Below are positions 44,818-52,995 of a stretch of DNA of 64,000 nucleotides, one piece after another. Made by a program: the position numbers and the translations under genes. Under the pieces are notes generated by a model, which was not told the DNA's origin, made no database searches, and saw nothing but the letters and a program-made list of their open reading frames with translations. The stretch spans positions 1 to 64,000 of the forward strand of contig NZ_AUHM01000039.1 of NCBI RefSeq assembly GCF_000423185.1, in the 5' to 3' direction. Every line of letters begins with the position of its first letter. Position 1 is the stretch's first letter. The DNA comes from Inquilinus limosus DSM 16000. GTDB taxonomy: Bacteria > Pseudomonadota > Alphaproteobacteria > DSM-16000 > Inquilinaceae.

Positions 44818-45867
44818 TCAGGCGGCGCCCTTGTTCAGATTGTATTTCATGATCGCGCCGTGGCGGCCGTGGCGGTCGCGCTCCAGCGTGTAGACGTCGC
44901 CCTCGATCTCGCGCGCCCCGGCCATCGCCTCGGCGATCAGGGCGTGGTCCGCCTCGGTCAAGGCGAGATGCGAGATGGCGAGATTTGCGGCGAGGTGGTC
45001 GCGGTTGCGGGCGCCGACGATCACCGCCGCCACGCTGGGCCGTCCGAGCATGGCGGCGCTGGCCACCGTGGCGATGTCGGTGCCGTGCCGGTCGGCGACC
45101 CGGCGCAGCGACTGCAGCAGGGCCTGAAACAGGTCCCAGCCGCCGAGATCGTCGATGATCAGCTTGTATTTGACCAGTGACCGGTTCTCCAGCGGCTCCC
45201 GCGGCTCCGCCGCGCCGAGCCAGCGGTCGCCGAGGAAGCCGCCGGCGACCGTGCCGTAGCAGAGGAAGGAGACGCCGTGATCGGCCGCGGCCTCGGCCAT
45301 CCGCCGTTCCGGCCGGCGGTCGAGCAGCGAGTACTGCACCTGCATGGCGGTCAGCTTCACGCCGGCCCGCACGATCTCCAGCATGTGGTCGGTGTCGAAA
45401 TTGGTGCCGCCGATCTTGTGGATCTTGCCGGCGCGGCGCAGCTCCTCCAGCCACAGAGCCGCCTCGCGCCAGCGCGGCGCCGCGTAGTCCCACCAGTGGA
45501 ACTGTACGAGGTCCAACCTCTCCAGCCCCAGGCGCCGCAGCGACTGGTCGATCACGGCTTCGACATCGGCTTTGCGGATGCGCGGCAGGATATCGAGATC
45601 GGGCACGAACTTGGTGTGCACCTTGATCCGGCCCAGCGCCTCCGCCCCGCGCAGGTCGCGATAGCGCTGCCGGAAACGGCCGATCATCTCCTCGACCCCG
45701 GTGTAGATGTCGGCGCAGTCGAAGGTGGTGATGCCGGCATCGGCGAAGGCCACCATGTCGGCCACCGGGTCGTCGCTGCGCACCGTGCCGTGGCCGCTCG
45801 ACATCTGCCAGCCGCCGCGGATCACGCGCGAGATCTCGTAGTCCGGGGCCAGCCGGATCCTCTGCAT
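44818..45867 (-). CDS. Aldo/keto reductase
   Basis: This 349-residue NADPH-dependent oxidoreductase has the catalytic tetrad in TFDCADIYTGVEEMIGRFRQ (Asp, Tyr), VHTKFVPD (Lys) and DLVQFHWWDY (His). The C-terminal coenzyme-binding helix region is AAVIVGARNRDHLAANL. The ATG at 45867 (MQRIRLAPDYEISRVIRGGW) has GAGG eight bases upstream and avoids the preceding gene; another ATG at 45888 would overlap it by 17 bases. It is clearly paralogous to the N-terminal part of the fusion protein at 50517-51980, sharing QFHWW, YGT-x2-GGFL-x-DRWLG and KYK-x-I-D. The substrate is unknown. Confidence 0.87.
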   Translation of the reverse strand: MQRIRLAPDYEISRVIRGGWQMSSGHGTVRSDDPVADMVAFADAGITTFDCADIYTGVEEMIGRFRQRYRDLRGAEALGRIKVHTKFVPDLDILPRIRKADVEAVIDQSLRRLGLERLDLVQFHWWDYAAPRWREAALWLEELRRAGKIHKIGGTNFDTDHMLEIVRAGVKLTAMQVQYSLLDRRPERRMAEAAADHGVSFLCYGTVAGGFLGDRWLGAAEPREPLENRSLVKYKLIIDDLGGWDLFQALLQSLRRVADRHGTDIATVASAAMLGRPSVAAVIVGARNRDHLAANLAISHLALTEADHALIAEAMAGAREIEGDVYTLERDRHGRHGAIMKYNLNKGAA

Positions 45868-45871
45868 GCTC

Positions 45872-46228
45872 TTAGCCTCGGTCGTCATGAAGCGGCACCG
45901 CGGTGGTCGCGGCATGGCTGAACCGGCGCCGGCCGGTCCGGGTGATGCGGAAGCGCGACGAGCAGTTCGGATCGGGGCAGGCGACCTCGGCATCCGTCGT
46001 CATCCAGTCATTGGCATGGGTCGGGCGCTGCTTGGCTGGCAGCAGCGGCAGCAGCGCCGCCAGCGAGTAGATCGAGAAACCCTGGCCCGGCGGCAGGTGC
46101 AGCATCTCGCCGCGCAGCTCGAAATAGTCGCCGACCTTGGCGCCGCAATAGATCGGCCCGCCTTCCGGCGCCGTCACCTCGACCCGCAGGTCGTATAGCT
46201 CGAAGCTGTCGTCGCGTGTGTCAGCCAT
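45872..46228 (-). CDS. TIGR04076-family protein
   Basis: This 118-residue protein resembles the TIGR04076 family of small proteins of unknown function. It has YDLRVEVTAPEGGPIYCGAK, VGDYFELRGEML, GFSIYSLAALLPLLPAKQRP and NDWMTTDAEVACPDPNCSSR, with cysteines that might bind a metal. The ATG at 46228 has GAGGAGAG upstream and overlaps the GntR gene by eight bases. It is translated between the regulator and the aldo/keto reductase. Members of this family often sit beside aldo/keto reductase genes, as here, but their role is not known to me. Confidence 0.8.
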   Translation of the reverse strand: MADTRDDSFELYDLRVEVTAPEGGPIYCGAKVGDYFELRGEMLHLPPGQGFSIYSLAALLPLLPAKQRPTHANDWMTTDAEVACPDPNCSSRFRITRTGRRRFSHAATTAVPLHDDRG

Positions 46229-46931
46229 AGGCTCTCTCCTCGGCATCCTCGGCGTCGAGCCGCCCGCGGATCAGGCGGAAGGAGCGGGTGATGTCGCTCG
46301 TCAGCGCCTGGGTCGCCCCGCCGGCATCGCCGCGCTCCAGCGCCTCGATCAGCTCCCAATGGTAATGGGTGGCCGGGATGTCCCGCTGCTCGTCATGGAT
46401 CTGCGCGGCGGCGCGGACATAGGGGCCGGACTGCAGCCACAGGCTCTCCACGATCGGGATCAGCACGGCCGAGCCGGCGGCGCGGTAGATGGCGAAGTGG
46501 AAGTCGTGGTTCAGCTCCGACGTCCGGTGCGCCTTGTCCGGATCATCGCTGCGGAAAGCCTCCTCGCACGCCACCGTGAGCTCGCGGAGGCGGGCGAAAT
46601 CCTCTTTCGCCAGGTTGGGCAGCGCCAGCGCCGTCACCTGGCCTTCGATCAGGCAACGGGCGCGGGCCAAGTCGTCCAGCCGCTCGCGGGTGATCAGCGG
46701 CACCCGCACCGAGCGGTTGGGCAGCGCCTCCAGCGCCTGCTCCGAGACCAGGCGGCCCAGCGCCTCGCGCACCGGCATGGTGCTGGTCCGCAGCGTCCCG
46801 GCCAACTCGACGATGCGCAGCACCTCGCCGGCGTCGAACATGCCATGGATCAGCGACCGGCGCAGCTCGGCATAGACCCGGTCGTGCAGCGTCTCGCGTC
46901 CGACCGGCGACAGCGTGCGGCGTCGACTCAT
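46221..46931 (-). CDS. GntR-family transcriptional regulator (FCD domain)
   Basis: This 236-residue regulator has a standard GntR winged helix at the N terminus (LHDRVYAELRRSLIHGMFDA, TSTMPVREALGRLVSEQALE). The FCD ligand domain has LIEGQVTALALPNL, LNHDFHFAIYRAAGS and IPATHYHWELIEALERGD. It starts at 46931 (MSRRRTLSPVGRETLHDRVY). It is divergent from the LivG-type gene, with a TTTGATCAAA palindrome between them, so it probably controls both the transporter and the aldo/keto reductase genes. Confidence 0.9.
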   Translation of the reverse strand: MSRRRTLSPVGRETLHDRVYAELRRSLIHGMFDAGEVLRIVELAGTLRTSTMPVREALGRLVSEQALEALPNRSVRVPLITRERLDDLARARCLIEGQVTALALPNLAKEDFARLRELTVACEEAFRSDDPDKAHRTSELNHDFHFAIYRAAGSAVLIPIVESLWLQSGPYVRAAAQIHDEQRDIPATHYHWELIEALERGDAGGATQALTSDITRSFRLIRGRLDAEDAEERAYG

Positions 46932-47050
46932 TCGGCCGCATCCATGCGAGATACCGTGTGTCGCTCGTCCCGATCGGGCATGGGCCCTCCAGGCTGTGGC
47001 CCTTTGCTGACTGCCCCAATTTTCTACTTGCCATCCCGTCGGCTGTAAAC

Positions 47051-47060
47051 TTTGATCAAA
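47051..47060. promoter_or_regulatory. TTTGATCAAA palindrome in GntR/LivG divergent region
   Basis: A perfect 10-base palindrome, TTTGATCAAA, lies between the GntR regulator (start 46931, minus) and the LivG-type ATPase (start 47090, plus), followed by another short palindrome, CAATATTG, at about 47071-47078. The region is AT-rich compared with its surroundings. It is a plausible operator for the GntR/FCD protein, or part of the divergent promoters. Confidence 0.45.
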
Positions 47061-47089
47061 CATCACATATCAATATTGGTCCGAGGCGG

Positions 47090-47890
47090 ATGCAGCCTGC
47101 CGCACATGCCCCGAACGCTTCCGCCGGCGCGCCCGCGATCGAGGGGCGCGGCCTGGTCAAGCAGTTCGGCGGGCTGCGGGCGGTGGATGGCATGTCGATC
47201 GCGCTCCACCGCGGCGAGATGCTGGGGCTGATCGGCCCCAACGGCGCCGGCAAGACCACTCTGTTCAACCTGCTGGCCGGCAGCCTGGCGCCGAGCGCGG
47301 GCTCGATCCGGATCGCCGGCCGGACGCTGTCGCACCGGGGGCCGGAGCAGCGCATCGCCCATGGCGTGGCCCGCACTTTCCAGATCCCGCGCCCCTTTGC
47401 GGAGATGACGGTGCTGGAGAACGTCCTGACCGGCGGCCAGCGGCAGGCGGGCGAGCGGATCTGGCTGAACCTCGTGCGGCCCGGCCGCGTCGCCGCCGAG
47501 GAGCGGGCGGCGGTGGAGAAGGCGCGGGCGCTGCTCGATTTCGTCACCCTGTCGCATCTGCAGCACGAGCCGGCGCGCGTCCTGTCCGGCGGCCAGCGCA
47601 AGCTTCTGGAGTTGGCGCGCGTGCTGATGGCGGATCCGCAGGCGATCCTGCTCGACGAGCCGGCGGCCGGGGTCGCCCCGGCGCTGCTCGACCTCATCAT
47701 CGACCGGATCCTCGAGCTGAACCGGCAGGGACGGTCGATCCTGCTGATCGAGCACAATATGGAGATGGTGGCGCGGCTGTGCGGCCGGGTCGTGGTGATG
47801 GCGTCGGGCCGGTACCTGACCGAGGGCGCGCCGGACGAGATCGCGCGCAACCCGGCGGTGGTCGACGCCTATCTCGGCGGGGTGGCGTGA
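47090..47890 (+). CDS. Branched-chain-type ABC transporter ATPase (LivG-like)
   Basis: This 266-residue cytoplasmic ATPase has Walker A GPNGAGKTTLFNLLAG, the LivG-type segment IAHGVARTFQIPRPFAEMTV, signature LSGGQRKLLELARVL, Walker B AILLDEPAAGVAP and switch region ILLIEHNMEMV. The start is taken as the ATG at 47090; GAGG is only three bases away. It overlaps the next ATPase gene by one base. It is the first gene of the plus-strand operon of the importer. Confidence 0.92.
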   Translation: MQPAAHAPNASAGAPAIEGRGLVKQFGGLRAVDGMSIALHRGEMLGLIGPNGAGKTTLFNLLAGSLAPSAGSIRIAGRTLSHRGPEQRIAHGVARTFQIPRPFAEMTVLENVLTGGQRQAGERIWLNLVRPGRVAAEERAAVEKARALLDFVTLSHLQHEPARVLSGGQRKLLELARVLMADPQAILLDEPAAGVAPALLDLIIDRILELNRQGRSILLIEHNMEMVARLCGRVVVMASGRYLTEGAPDEIARNPAVVDAYLGGVA

Positions 47891-48624
47891 TGGACGCTGC
47901 CCTGTCGACCCGGAACCTCGTCGCCGGCTACGAGCCCGACCTGCCGATCGTGCGCGGCGTCGACCTGCGCGTGAAGGGAGGCGAGCTGGTGGTGCTGCTG
48001 GGGCCGAACGGCGCCGGCAAGTCGACCCTGGTCAAGGCGATCGCCGGGCTGGTTCCGGTCCATTCCGGCACGGCGGCGCTGGGGGCCGCCGACATCACCG
48101 ATGTGCCGGCGCATGAGAAGATCCGACACGGCCTGGCCTTCGTGCCGCAGACCGAGAACATCTTCGCCACGCTGTCGATCCACGACAATCTGCGCGCCGC
48201 GGCCGACATCCTGCCGAAGGAGAGGCGCGCCCGCCGCATCGCCGATCTCTACGCCATGTTCCCCGACCTCGCCGCGCGGCCGTCGCTCCGGGCCGGCCAG
48301 CTCTCGGGCGGCCAGCGCCAGATGCTGGCGGTGGCCCGCGCCCTGGTGGTCGAGCCGTCGGTGCTGATCCTCGACGAGCCCTCGGCCGGGCTGTCGCCGA
48401 AGATCGTCGCCGAGGTCTTCGCCCGGCTGCAGGCGATCAACCGGGCCGGTGTCACCATCGTGCTGGTGGAGCAGAATGTGAAGGCGGCGCTGGCGATCGC
48501 CGACCGGGCCGTGATCCTGGTGGAAGGGCAGGTGCGCCACGAGGGTCCGGCCGCCGAGCTCGCCGACGACCCGATCGTGGCCGAGCTCTATCTCGGCGCC
48601 CGCCGCCACGGGGCCGCGCCATGA
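47890..48624 (+). CDS. Branched-chain-type ABC transporter ATPase (LivF-like)
   Basis: This is a 244-residue ATPase with Walker A GPNGAGKSTLVKAIAG, the LivF-type segment GLAFVPQTENIFATLSIHDN, signature LSGGQRQMLAVARAL and Walker B VLILDEPSAGLSP. Its ATG overlaps the TGA of the LivG-like gene, and it overlaps the LivH-like gene by four bases, so all are translationally coupled. It forms the second nucleotide-binding subunit of the importer. Confidence 0.92.
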   Translation: MDAALSTRNLVAGYEPDLPIVRGVDLRVKGGELVVLLGPNGAGKSTLVKAIAGLVPVHSGTAALGAADITDVPAHEKIRHGLAFVPQTENIFATLSIHDNLRAAADILPKERRARRIADLYAMFPDLAARPSLRAGQLSGGQRQMLAVARALVVEPSVLILDEPSAGLSPKIVAEVFARLQAINRAGVTIVLVEQNVKAALAIADRAVILVEGQVRHEGPAAELADDPIVAELYLGARRHGAAP

Positions 48625-49532
48625 CCCCGCAGGTGATCATGGACGGGCTGATCACCGGCGCGATGATCGGGCTCGGCGCCATCGGCGTGACCCTGACCTA
48701 TTCGATCCTGCGCTTCGCCAATTTCGCGCATGGCGAGCTGCTGTCCTGGGGCGCCTATGCCGCCTTGGCCGCCGCCGGCGCGCTCGGCTCCGTCTCCGGC
48801 GGGCTGCTGGCGCCGATCGGGCCGTTCTCCTTCGGCTGGGCGCTGCCGATCGCGGCGCTGGTCGCCGTGGCGCTGACCGGCGGGCTGGCGCTGCTGGTCG
48901 ACGCGCTGCTGTTCGGCCACCTGCGCGACCGGCGCAGCAGCGTCATCATCCTGGTGATGGCCAGCTTCGGCGCCGCTCTGACGCTGCGCAGCCTGCTCGA
49001 ATTCATCTTCACCTCGAAGCCGGCCTACTACACCAAGGCGCTGCAGATCGCCCTGCCGCTCGGCGGCGGCCTCCGGGCCACGCCCGATCAACTGCTGTCG
49101 CTCGGCGTCGCCGCCGTCCTCGTCCTCGCCGTGCACCTGATGCTGACTCGCACCGCCACCGGCCGCGCCATGCGTGCGGTCAGCGAGAATCCGCAGCTGG
49201 CCGGCGTCGTCGGCATCGATGTGCGCAAGGTTGTGCGCACCGTCTGGCTGATGGGGGCGGGGCTCGCCGCAATCGCCGGCATCTTCGCCGGGCTCCTGGT
49301 CCAGATCCGGCCGCAGATGGGGCTCGACCTGCTGCTGCCGCTGTTCGCCGCGGCGATCCTCGGCGGCATCGGCAGCGTGCCCGGCGCCATGCTGGCGGGG
49401 CTGGTCGTCGGCTTGGCCGAGGCGGTGGCCGTGCCGCTCGTCGGCGGCGAGTGGCGCGCCGCCGTGTCCTTCGTCGTCCTGGTGCTGGTGCTGCTGATCC
49501 GCCCGCAGGGCCTGTTCGGGAGGGCGGAATGA
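48621..49532 (+). CDS. Branched-chain-type ABC transporter permease (LivH-like)
   Basis: This 303-residue inner-membrane protein has about eight helices. Family blocks are GLITGAMIGLGAIGVTLTYS, ILRFANFAHGELLSWGAYAA, TATGRAMRAVSENPQLAGVV and FAAAILGGIGSVPGAMLAGL. It overlaps the genes on both sides by four bases. It pairs with the LivM-like permease. Confidence 0.93.
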   Translation: MTPQVIMDGLITGAMIGLGAIGVTLTYSILRFANFAHGELLSWGAYAALAAAGALGSVSGGLLAPIGPFSFGWALPIAALVAVALTGGLALLVDALLFGHLRDRRSSVIILVMASFGAALTLRSLLEFIFTSKPAYYTKALQIALPLGGGLRATPDQLLSLGVAAVLVLAVHLMLTRTATGRAMRAVSENPQLAGVVGIDVRKVVRTVWLMGAGLAAIAGIFAGLLVQIRPQMGLDLLLPLFAAAILGGIGSVPGAMLAGLVVGLAEAVAVPLVGGEWRAAVSFVVLVLVLLIRPQGLFGRAE

Positions 49533-50533
49533 GCGTCGAGCTGGTCGCCTATGGCTGCTTCTTCCTGACCATGGCGCTGACCTATGCCGTGATGTGCCTG
49601 GGCCTCAACCTGCAATGGGGCCAGACCGGGCTGTTCAATGTCGGCGTCGCCGGCTTCGTCGCGATCGGCGCCTATGTCTCGGCGCTGCTGACCACGCCGG
49701 ACGCGCCCGACCGCTTCGGCGGCTTCGGCCTGCCGATCGTCGTCGGCTGGCTCGGCGGGGCGCTGGCCGCGGCCCTGATCTCCTTCCTGATCGGGGCGCT
49801 GACCATCCGGCTGCGGGCCGACTATCTCGCCATCGCCACCTTCGGCGTCGCCGTCACCATGCAGCTCTGCGCCCTCAACCTGGTCTCGGTGACCGGCGGG
49901 CCCTTCGGCATCGGCTTCATCCCGCGGCCCTTCGCCGACATGGCCGGCGACCCGCTGCTGTTCGGCCTGGCCAATCTCGGCGTGCTGGCCGCGGTGGTCC
50001 TCGGCCTCTATCTCGCGCTGGAACGGCTGGTGCGCAGCCCGTGGGGCCGGGTGCTGCGGGCGATCCGCGAGGACGAGACGGCGGCCCGGGCGCTGGGCAA
50101 GAACGCGCGGGCGTTCCGACTGCAGGCCTTCGCCATCGGCGGCGGCATCATGGGTCTGGCCGGGGCGGCGCAGGCGCATTTCATCGGCTTCATCGCGCCC
50201 GACAACTACCTGCCCCGGCTGACCTTCCTGGTCTGGGCGATGCTGATCGTCGGCGGCTCCGGCAACAACCGCGGCGCCATCCTGGGTGCGGTCTTCGTCT
50301 GGGGCCTGTGGGCGGCCTCGGGCGGCGCCATCTCGGCCCTGTTTCCGCCCGACCAGCAGGCGCGCGCCGCCGCGCTGCAGATCGTCATGATCGGCGCCGC
50401 GCTCTGCGCCGTCCTGCTGCTGCGCCCGCGCGGCATGCTGGGCGAGGACCGCGTGGTGTCGCGCCATCTCGGCCGGCTGTCGGGCGCCGGCCGGCCTGTC
50501 AGCGAGGAGACGTCCCGTGCCGGAAACCCCTGA
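49529..50533 (+). CDS. Branched-chain-type ABC transporter permease (LivM-like)
   Basis: This 334-residue inner-membrane permease has LNLQWGQTGLFNVGVAGFVA, IRLRADYLAIATFGVAVTMQ, GRVLRAIREDETAARALGKN and LIVGGSGNNRGAILGAVFVW, typical of LivM. It starts at 49529, overlapping the LivH-like gene by four bases. Its last 17 bases overlap the start of the aldo/keto reductase-RidA fusion gene, showing that the fusion enzyme belongs to the same operon. Confidence 0.92.
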   Translation: MSVELVAYGCFFLTMALTYAVMCLGLNLQWGQTGLFNVGVAGFVAIGAYVSALLTTPDAPDRFGGFGLPIVVGWLGGALAAALISFLIGALTIRLRADYLAIATFGVAVTMQLCALNLVSVTGGPFGIGFIPRPFADMAGDPLLFGLANLGVLAAVVLGLYLALERLVRSPWGRVLRAIREDETAARALGKNARAFRLQAFAIGGGIMGLAGAAQAHFIGFIAPDNYLPRLTFLVWAMLIVGGSGNNRGAILGAVFVWGLWAASGGAISALFPPDQQARAAALQIVMIGAALCAVLLLRPRGMLGEDRVVSRHLGRLSGAGRPVSEETSRAGNP

Positions 50534-51980
50534 GCGCATCGATCTCGGCCCCGGGCTCTCGATCAGCCGGCTGGTCTGCGGGCTGTGGCAGGTGGCGGAC
50601 CTGGAGAAGGACGGCACCACGCTCGACCCCGAGCGCAGCGCCGACGCCCTCGACGCCTACGCCCGAGCCGGCTTCGACACCTTCGACATGGCCGATCACT
50701 ATGGCAGCGCCGAGCTGATCACCGGTCGGCTGCTGGCCCGCCGCGGGAAAGGCGCCGAGCGGCCGCTCGCCTTCACCAAATGGTGCCCGGAGCCGGGGCC
50801 GATGACGGCCGAGGTGGTCCGCCGCGGCGTTCAGGACCGGCTCGATCGGCTGGGCGTCGATCGGGTCGACCTGCTGCAGTTCCACTGGTGGACCTTCGAG
50901 CATCCCGCCTGGCTCGACGCGCTGCACGAGATGGCGCGGCTCCAGGCGGAAGGGCTGATCGGGGCGATCGGCGTCACCAATTTCGACGCCGCGCATCTGG
51001 CCGTGGCCCTGGCCGACGGCGTGCCGATCCTGACCAACCAGGTGTCGTTCTCGCTGATCGACCGCCGCGCCGCCGGCGCCCTGTCCGAGCTGTGCCGGGC
51101 GAAAGGCGTGAAGCTGCTGGCCTACGGCACGCTGTGCGGCGGCTTCCTTTCGGACAGATGGCTCGGGCGGTCCGAGCCCGCCTCGATGCCGGACTGGAGC
51201 CGCTCCAAGTACAAGCGCTTCATCGACGCGGCCGGCGGTTGGGGCGTGTTCCAGGGCATCCTGCAGGCCGCCGCCGAGGTCGCGAGGAAGCACCGCGTCT
51301 CCCTCTCCAACGTCGCGACGCGATGGGTGCTGGAGCATGAGGCGGTCGCAGCCGCCATCATCGGCGCGCGGCTGGGCCAGAGCGAGCACCGCGCCGACAA
51401 TCTCGGCGTCTTCGGTTTTGCGCTCGATGCCGAGGACAGGGGGCGGCTCGATGAGGCCTTCGCCGCGGCGACGCCGATCCCGGGCGATTGCGGCGACGAG
51501 TACCGCCGCCCGCCCTACCTGACGGCCTCGGGCGACCTCAGCCACCATCTCGACGCCATCCCGCCGATCTATACGGCGGAGCCGGTGCCCGGCCGGCCGG
51601 ACCGGCTGCGGGTCTCCTCCGGCAGTGTGTGGGAGCCGATCGCCGGCTACAGCCGCGCCGTGCGGGTGAAGGACTCGATCCGCGTCTCCGGCACCACCGC
51701 CACCCATGGCGGCGACCGCTGCGTGGCGCCGGGAGACGCCGGGGCACAGACCACCTATATCCTCGACAAGATCGCCGCCTCGATCGCGGCGCTCGGCGGA
51801 TCGATGGAGGATGTGGTGCGCACCCGCATCTATCTGCGCGACGCGGCGAAATGGGAGCCGGTGTCGCGGGCCCATGGCCGGGTGTTCGGCGCGATCAAGC
51901 CGGCCAACACGCTGGTCCAGGCCGGCGACCTGGTCGGCGACTACGAGGTCGAGATCGAGGCCGAGGCGGTCGTCTCGTAA
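50517..51980 (+). CDS. Aldo/keto reductase-RidA fusion protein
   Basis: This unusual two-domain enzyme has 487 residues. Residues 1 to about 330 form an aldo/keto reductase with Asp and Tyr in FDMADHYGSAELITG, Lys in AFTKWCPEPG, His in DLLQFHWWTFEHP and the coenzyme segment AAAIIGARLGQSEHRADNLG. Residues about 355-487 form a RidA/YjgF domain (VRVKDSIRVSGTTATHGGDR, MEDVVRTRIYLRDAAKWEPV, ANTLVQAGDLVGDYEVEIEA). It uses a GTG start at 50517 with GAGGAG seven bases upstream, overlapping the permease gene. The pairing suggests a substrate that passes through an imine or enamine near an oxidation step. The exact substrate is unknown. Confidence 0.88.
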   Translation: MPETPERIDLGPGLSISRLVCGLWQVADLEKDGTTLDPERSADALDAYARAGFDTFDMADHYGSAELITGRLLARRGKGAERPLAFTKWCPEPGPMTAEVVRRGVQDRLDRLGVDRVDLLQFHWWTFEHPAWLDALHEMARLQAEGLIGAIGVTNFDAAHLAVALADGVPILTNQVSFSLIDRRAAGALSELCRAKGVKLLAYGTLCGGFLSDRWLGRSEPASMPDWSRSKYKRFIDAAGGWGVFQGILQAAAEVARKHRVSLSNVATRWVLEHEAVAAAIIGARLGQSEHRADNLGVFGFALDAEDRGRLDEAFAAATPIPGDCGDEYRRPPYLTASGDLSHHLDAIPPIYTAEPVPGRPDRLRVSSGSVWEPIAGYSRAVRVKDSIRVSGTTATHGGDRCVAPGDAGAQTTYILDKIAASIAALGGSMEDVVRTRIYLRDAAKWEPVSRAHGRVFGAIKPANTLVQAGDLVGDYEVEIEAEAVVS

Positions 51981-52303
51981 GAGGGTTCAGAAATCATAAG
52001 CAGCTCACATCAATCTTGGACTGTGCTGTTGGCCCGCATAGCTGGGCTTTTGCATTGGAGATCCGATAGCGAGCCTGGAAGGATCAATTCTCGTGAGCCG
52101 GCGGGTGTCTGCGCAGTCCCACCGAAAGGCTCGGCCCTTCCCGCCGAAGCTCAGCCTTGCCGCCAGTCCCGACCAGATGAGGGCAGGCGTGATGCACGGA
52201 ATGCGAATCGATCTGCAGAGATTCGGACACGTTCTCTTTGTCCCCGGAAGTATGTGGACATGAATAATTGCCGGAAATTTTGCGAGATGGAGCTTGAAAA
52301 GTC
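51981..52303. other. Intergenic region with possible terminator
   Basis: This 323-base, less GC-rich gap follows the end of the Liv-type operon. A short hairpin GCCC-GCATAGCT-GGGC followed by TTTT at about 52033-52051 could end transcription of that operon. The stem is only four base pairs, so the call is weak. The rest shows no recognisable gene. Confidence 0.35.
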
Positions 52304-52921
52304 ATGGATCGAGGCTCCGAGCCGATTTCATGCCAGAAACGCTTTCCCAAACTCGACAAAACCAAGATCCTGCACTTCCCACGCCGAGATCTGACGAGAC
52401 ACCCTGCAGGCGATCCGGATGACCATCTCTCGCAGGTCGACCGATGCATGTCGGGAGGCCATCGAGAGGCACCGTTGATCGTCTACCATCCCGATGGCGC
52501 GCCGAAGTCAGAATGGTGGTTCAGCGTGGATGGTGCCCACCGAACCGACCGGCCCGCTTATGTCCGCCACAACAGGGACGGCAGCCGGGTGGAGCACTGG
52601 TATCTGCATCATCGTCGGCACCGGACCGACGGGCCTGCCGTCATCGAATGGATGAAGGACGGCAGTGTGCGGTGCTCCAAATGGTGGGTCGCCGGCAGGG
52701 AGGTCACGGACATCGCGGAATCCTTCCTGGCCGAATCGGAAGCATCCTGGCCGTTCGACGAGGTGGATGAACGCATCTTTCTGCGTCGGTGCGTGTACGA
52801 GCTGCGCGCTCGCGACCCGGGCGCGGAGACCATGAGGCGGGAGCCGATCCTGGTCGGGATGGGGCTGGCCAGCCTGTTCTGGCTGCCCGTGATCGTGACG
52901 GTCGCGCTGCTCTGGGCCTAG
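52304..52921 (+). CDS. Hypothetical protein with DGPA-type repeats and C-terminal membrane anchor
   Basis: This protein is up to 205 residues. The middle part holds repeats of about 26-28 residues with aromatic/charged strands followed by H-R-T-D-x-P-A: WWFSVDGAHRTDRPAYVRHN and WYLHHRRHRTDGPAVIEWMK, then WWVAGREV. These recall MORN/YwqK-like repeats (N-G-x-x-H-R-x-x-G-P-A) seen in phage and bacterial surface or toxin-immunity proteins. The C terminus ends in a membrane helix (GLASLFWLPVIVTVALLWA). GGAG lies 11 bases before the ATG at 52304; an ATG at 52448 is an alternative start, closer to the conserved part. Its stop codon lies in the left arm of a palindromic element. Confidence 0.6.
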   Translation: MDRGSEPISCQKRFPKLDKTKILHFPRRDLTRHPAGDPDDHLSQVDRCMSGGHREAPLIVYHPDGAPKSEWWFSVDGAHRTDRPAYVRHNRDGSRVEHWYLHHRRHRTDGPAVIEWMKDGSVRCSKWWVAGREVTDIAESFLAESEASWPFDEVDERIFLRRCVYELRARDPGAETMRREPILVGMGLASLFWLPVIVTVALLWA

Positions 52922-52995
52922 CCCGGATTTCTCTTGCGCCCTGCGGCCGCCGCAAGACGACCCTTCGGGCACAACGGGTTGAGAAATCCGGGCTA
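52919..52995. repeat. 77-base palindromic element with terminal inverted repeats
   Basis: The ends are perfect 15-base inverted repeats: TAGCCCGGATTTCTC at 52919-52933 and GAGAAATCCGGGCTA at 52981-52995. An inner pair (TTGCG and CGCAA) could extend the hairpin. The left TAG is the stop codon of the DGPA-repeat gene, and the right CTA is the TAG stop of the convergent AraC gene. Elements with the GCCCGGATTTCTC end are widespread intergenic repeats in proteobacteria (MITE/REP-like). It may also act as a bidirectional terminator for the two convergent genes. Confidence 0.8.

Noticed and set aside
52919-52995. Insertion sequence or transposase remnant
   Set aside because: The element is only 77 bases with no coding capacity and no visible target duplication, so it is called a palindromic repeat instead.
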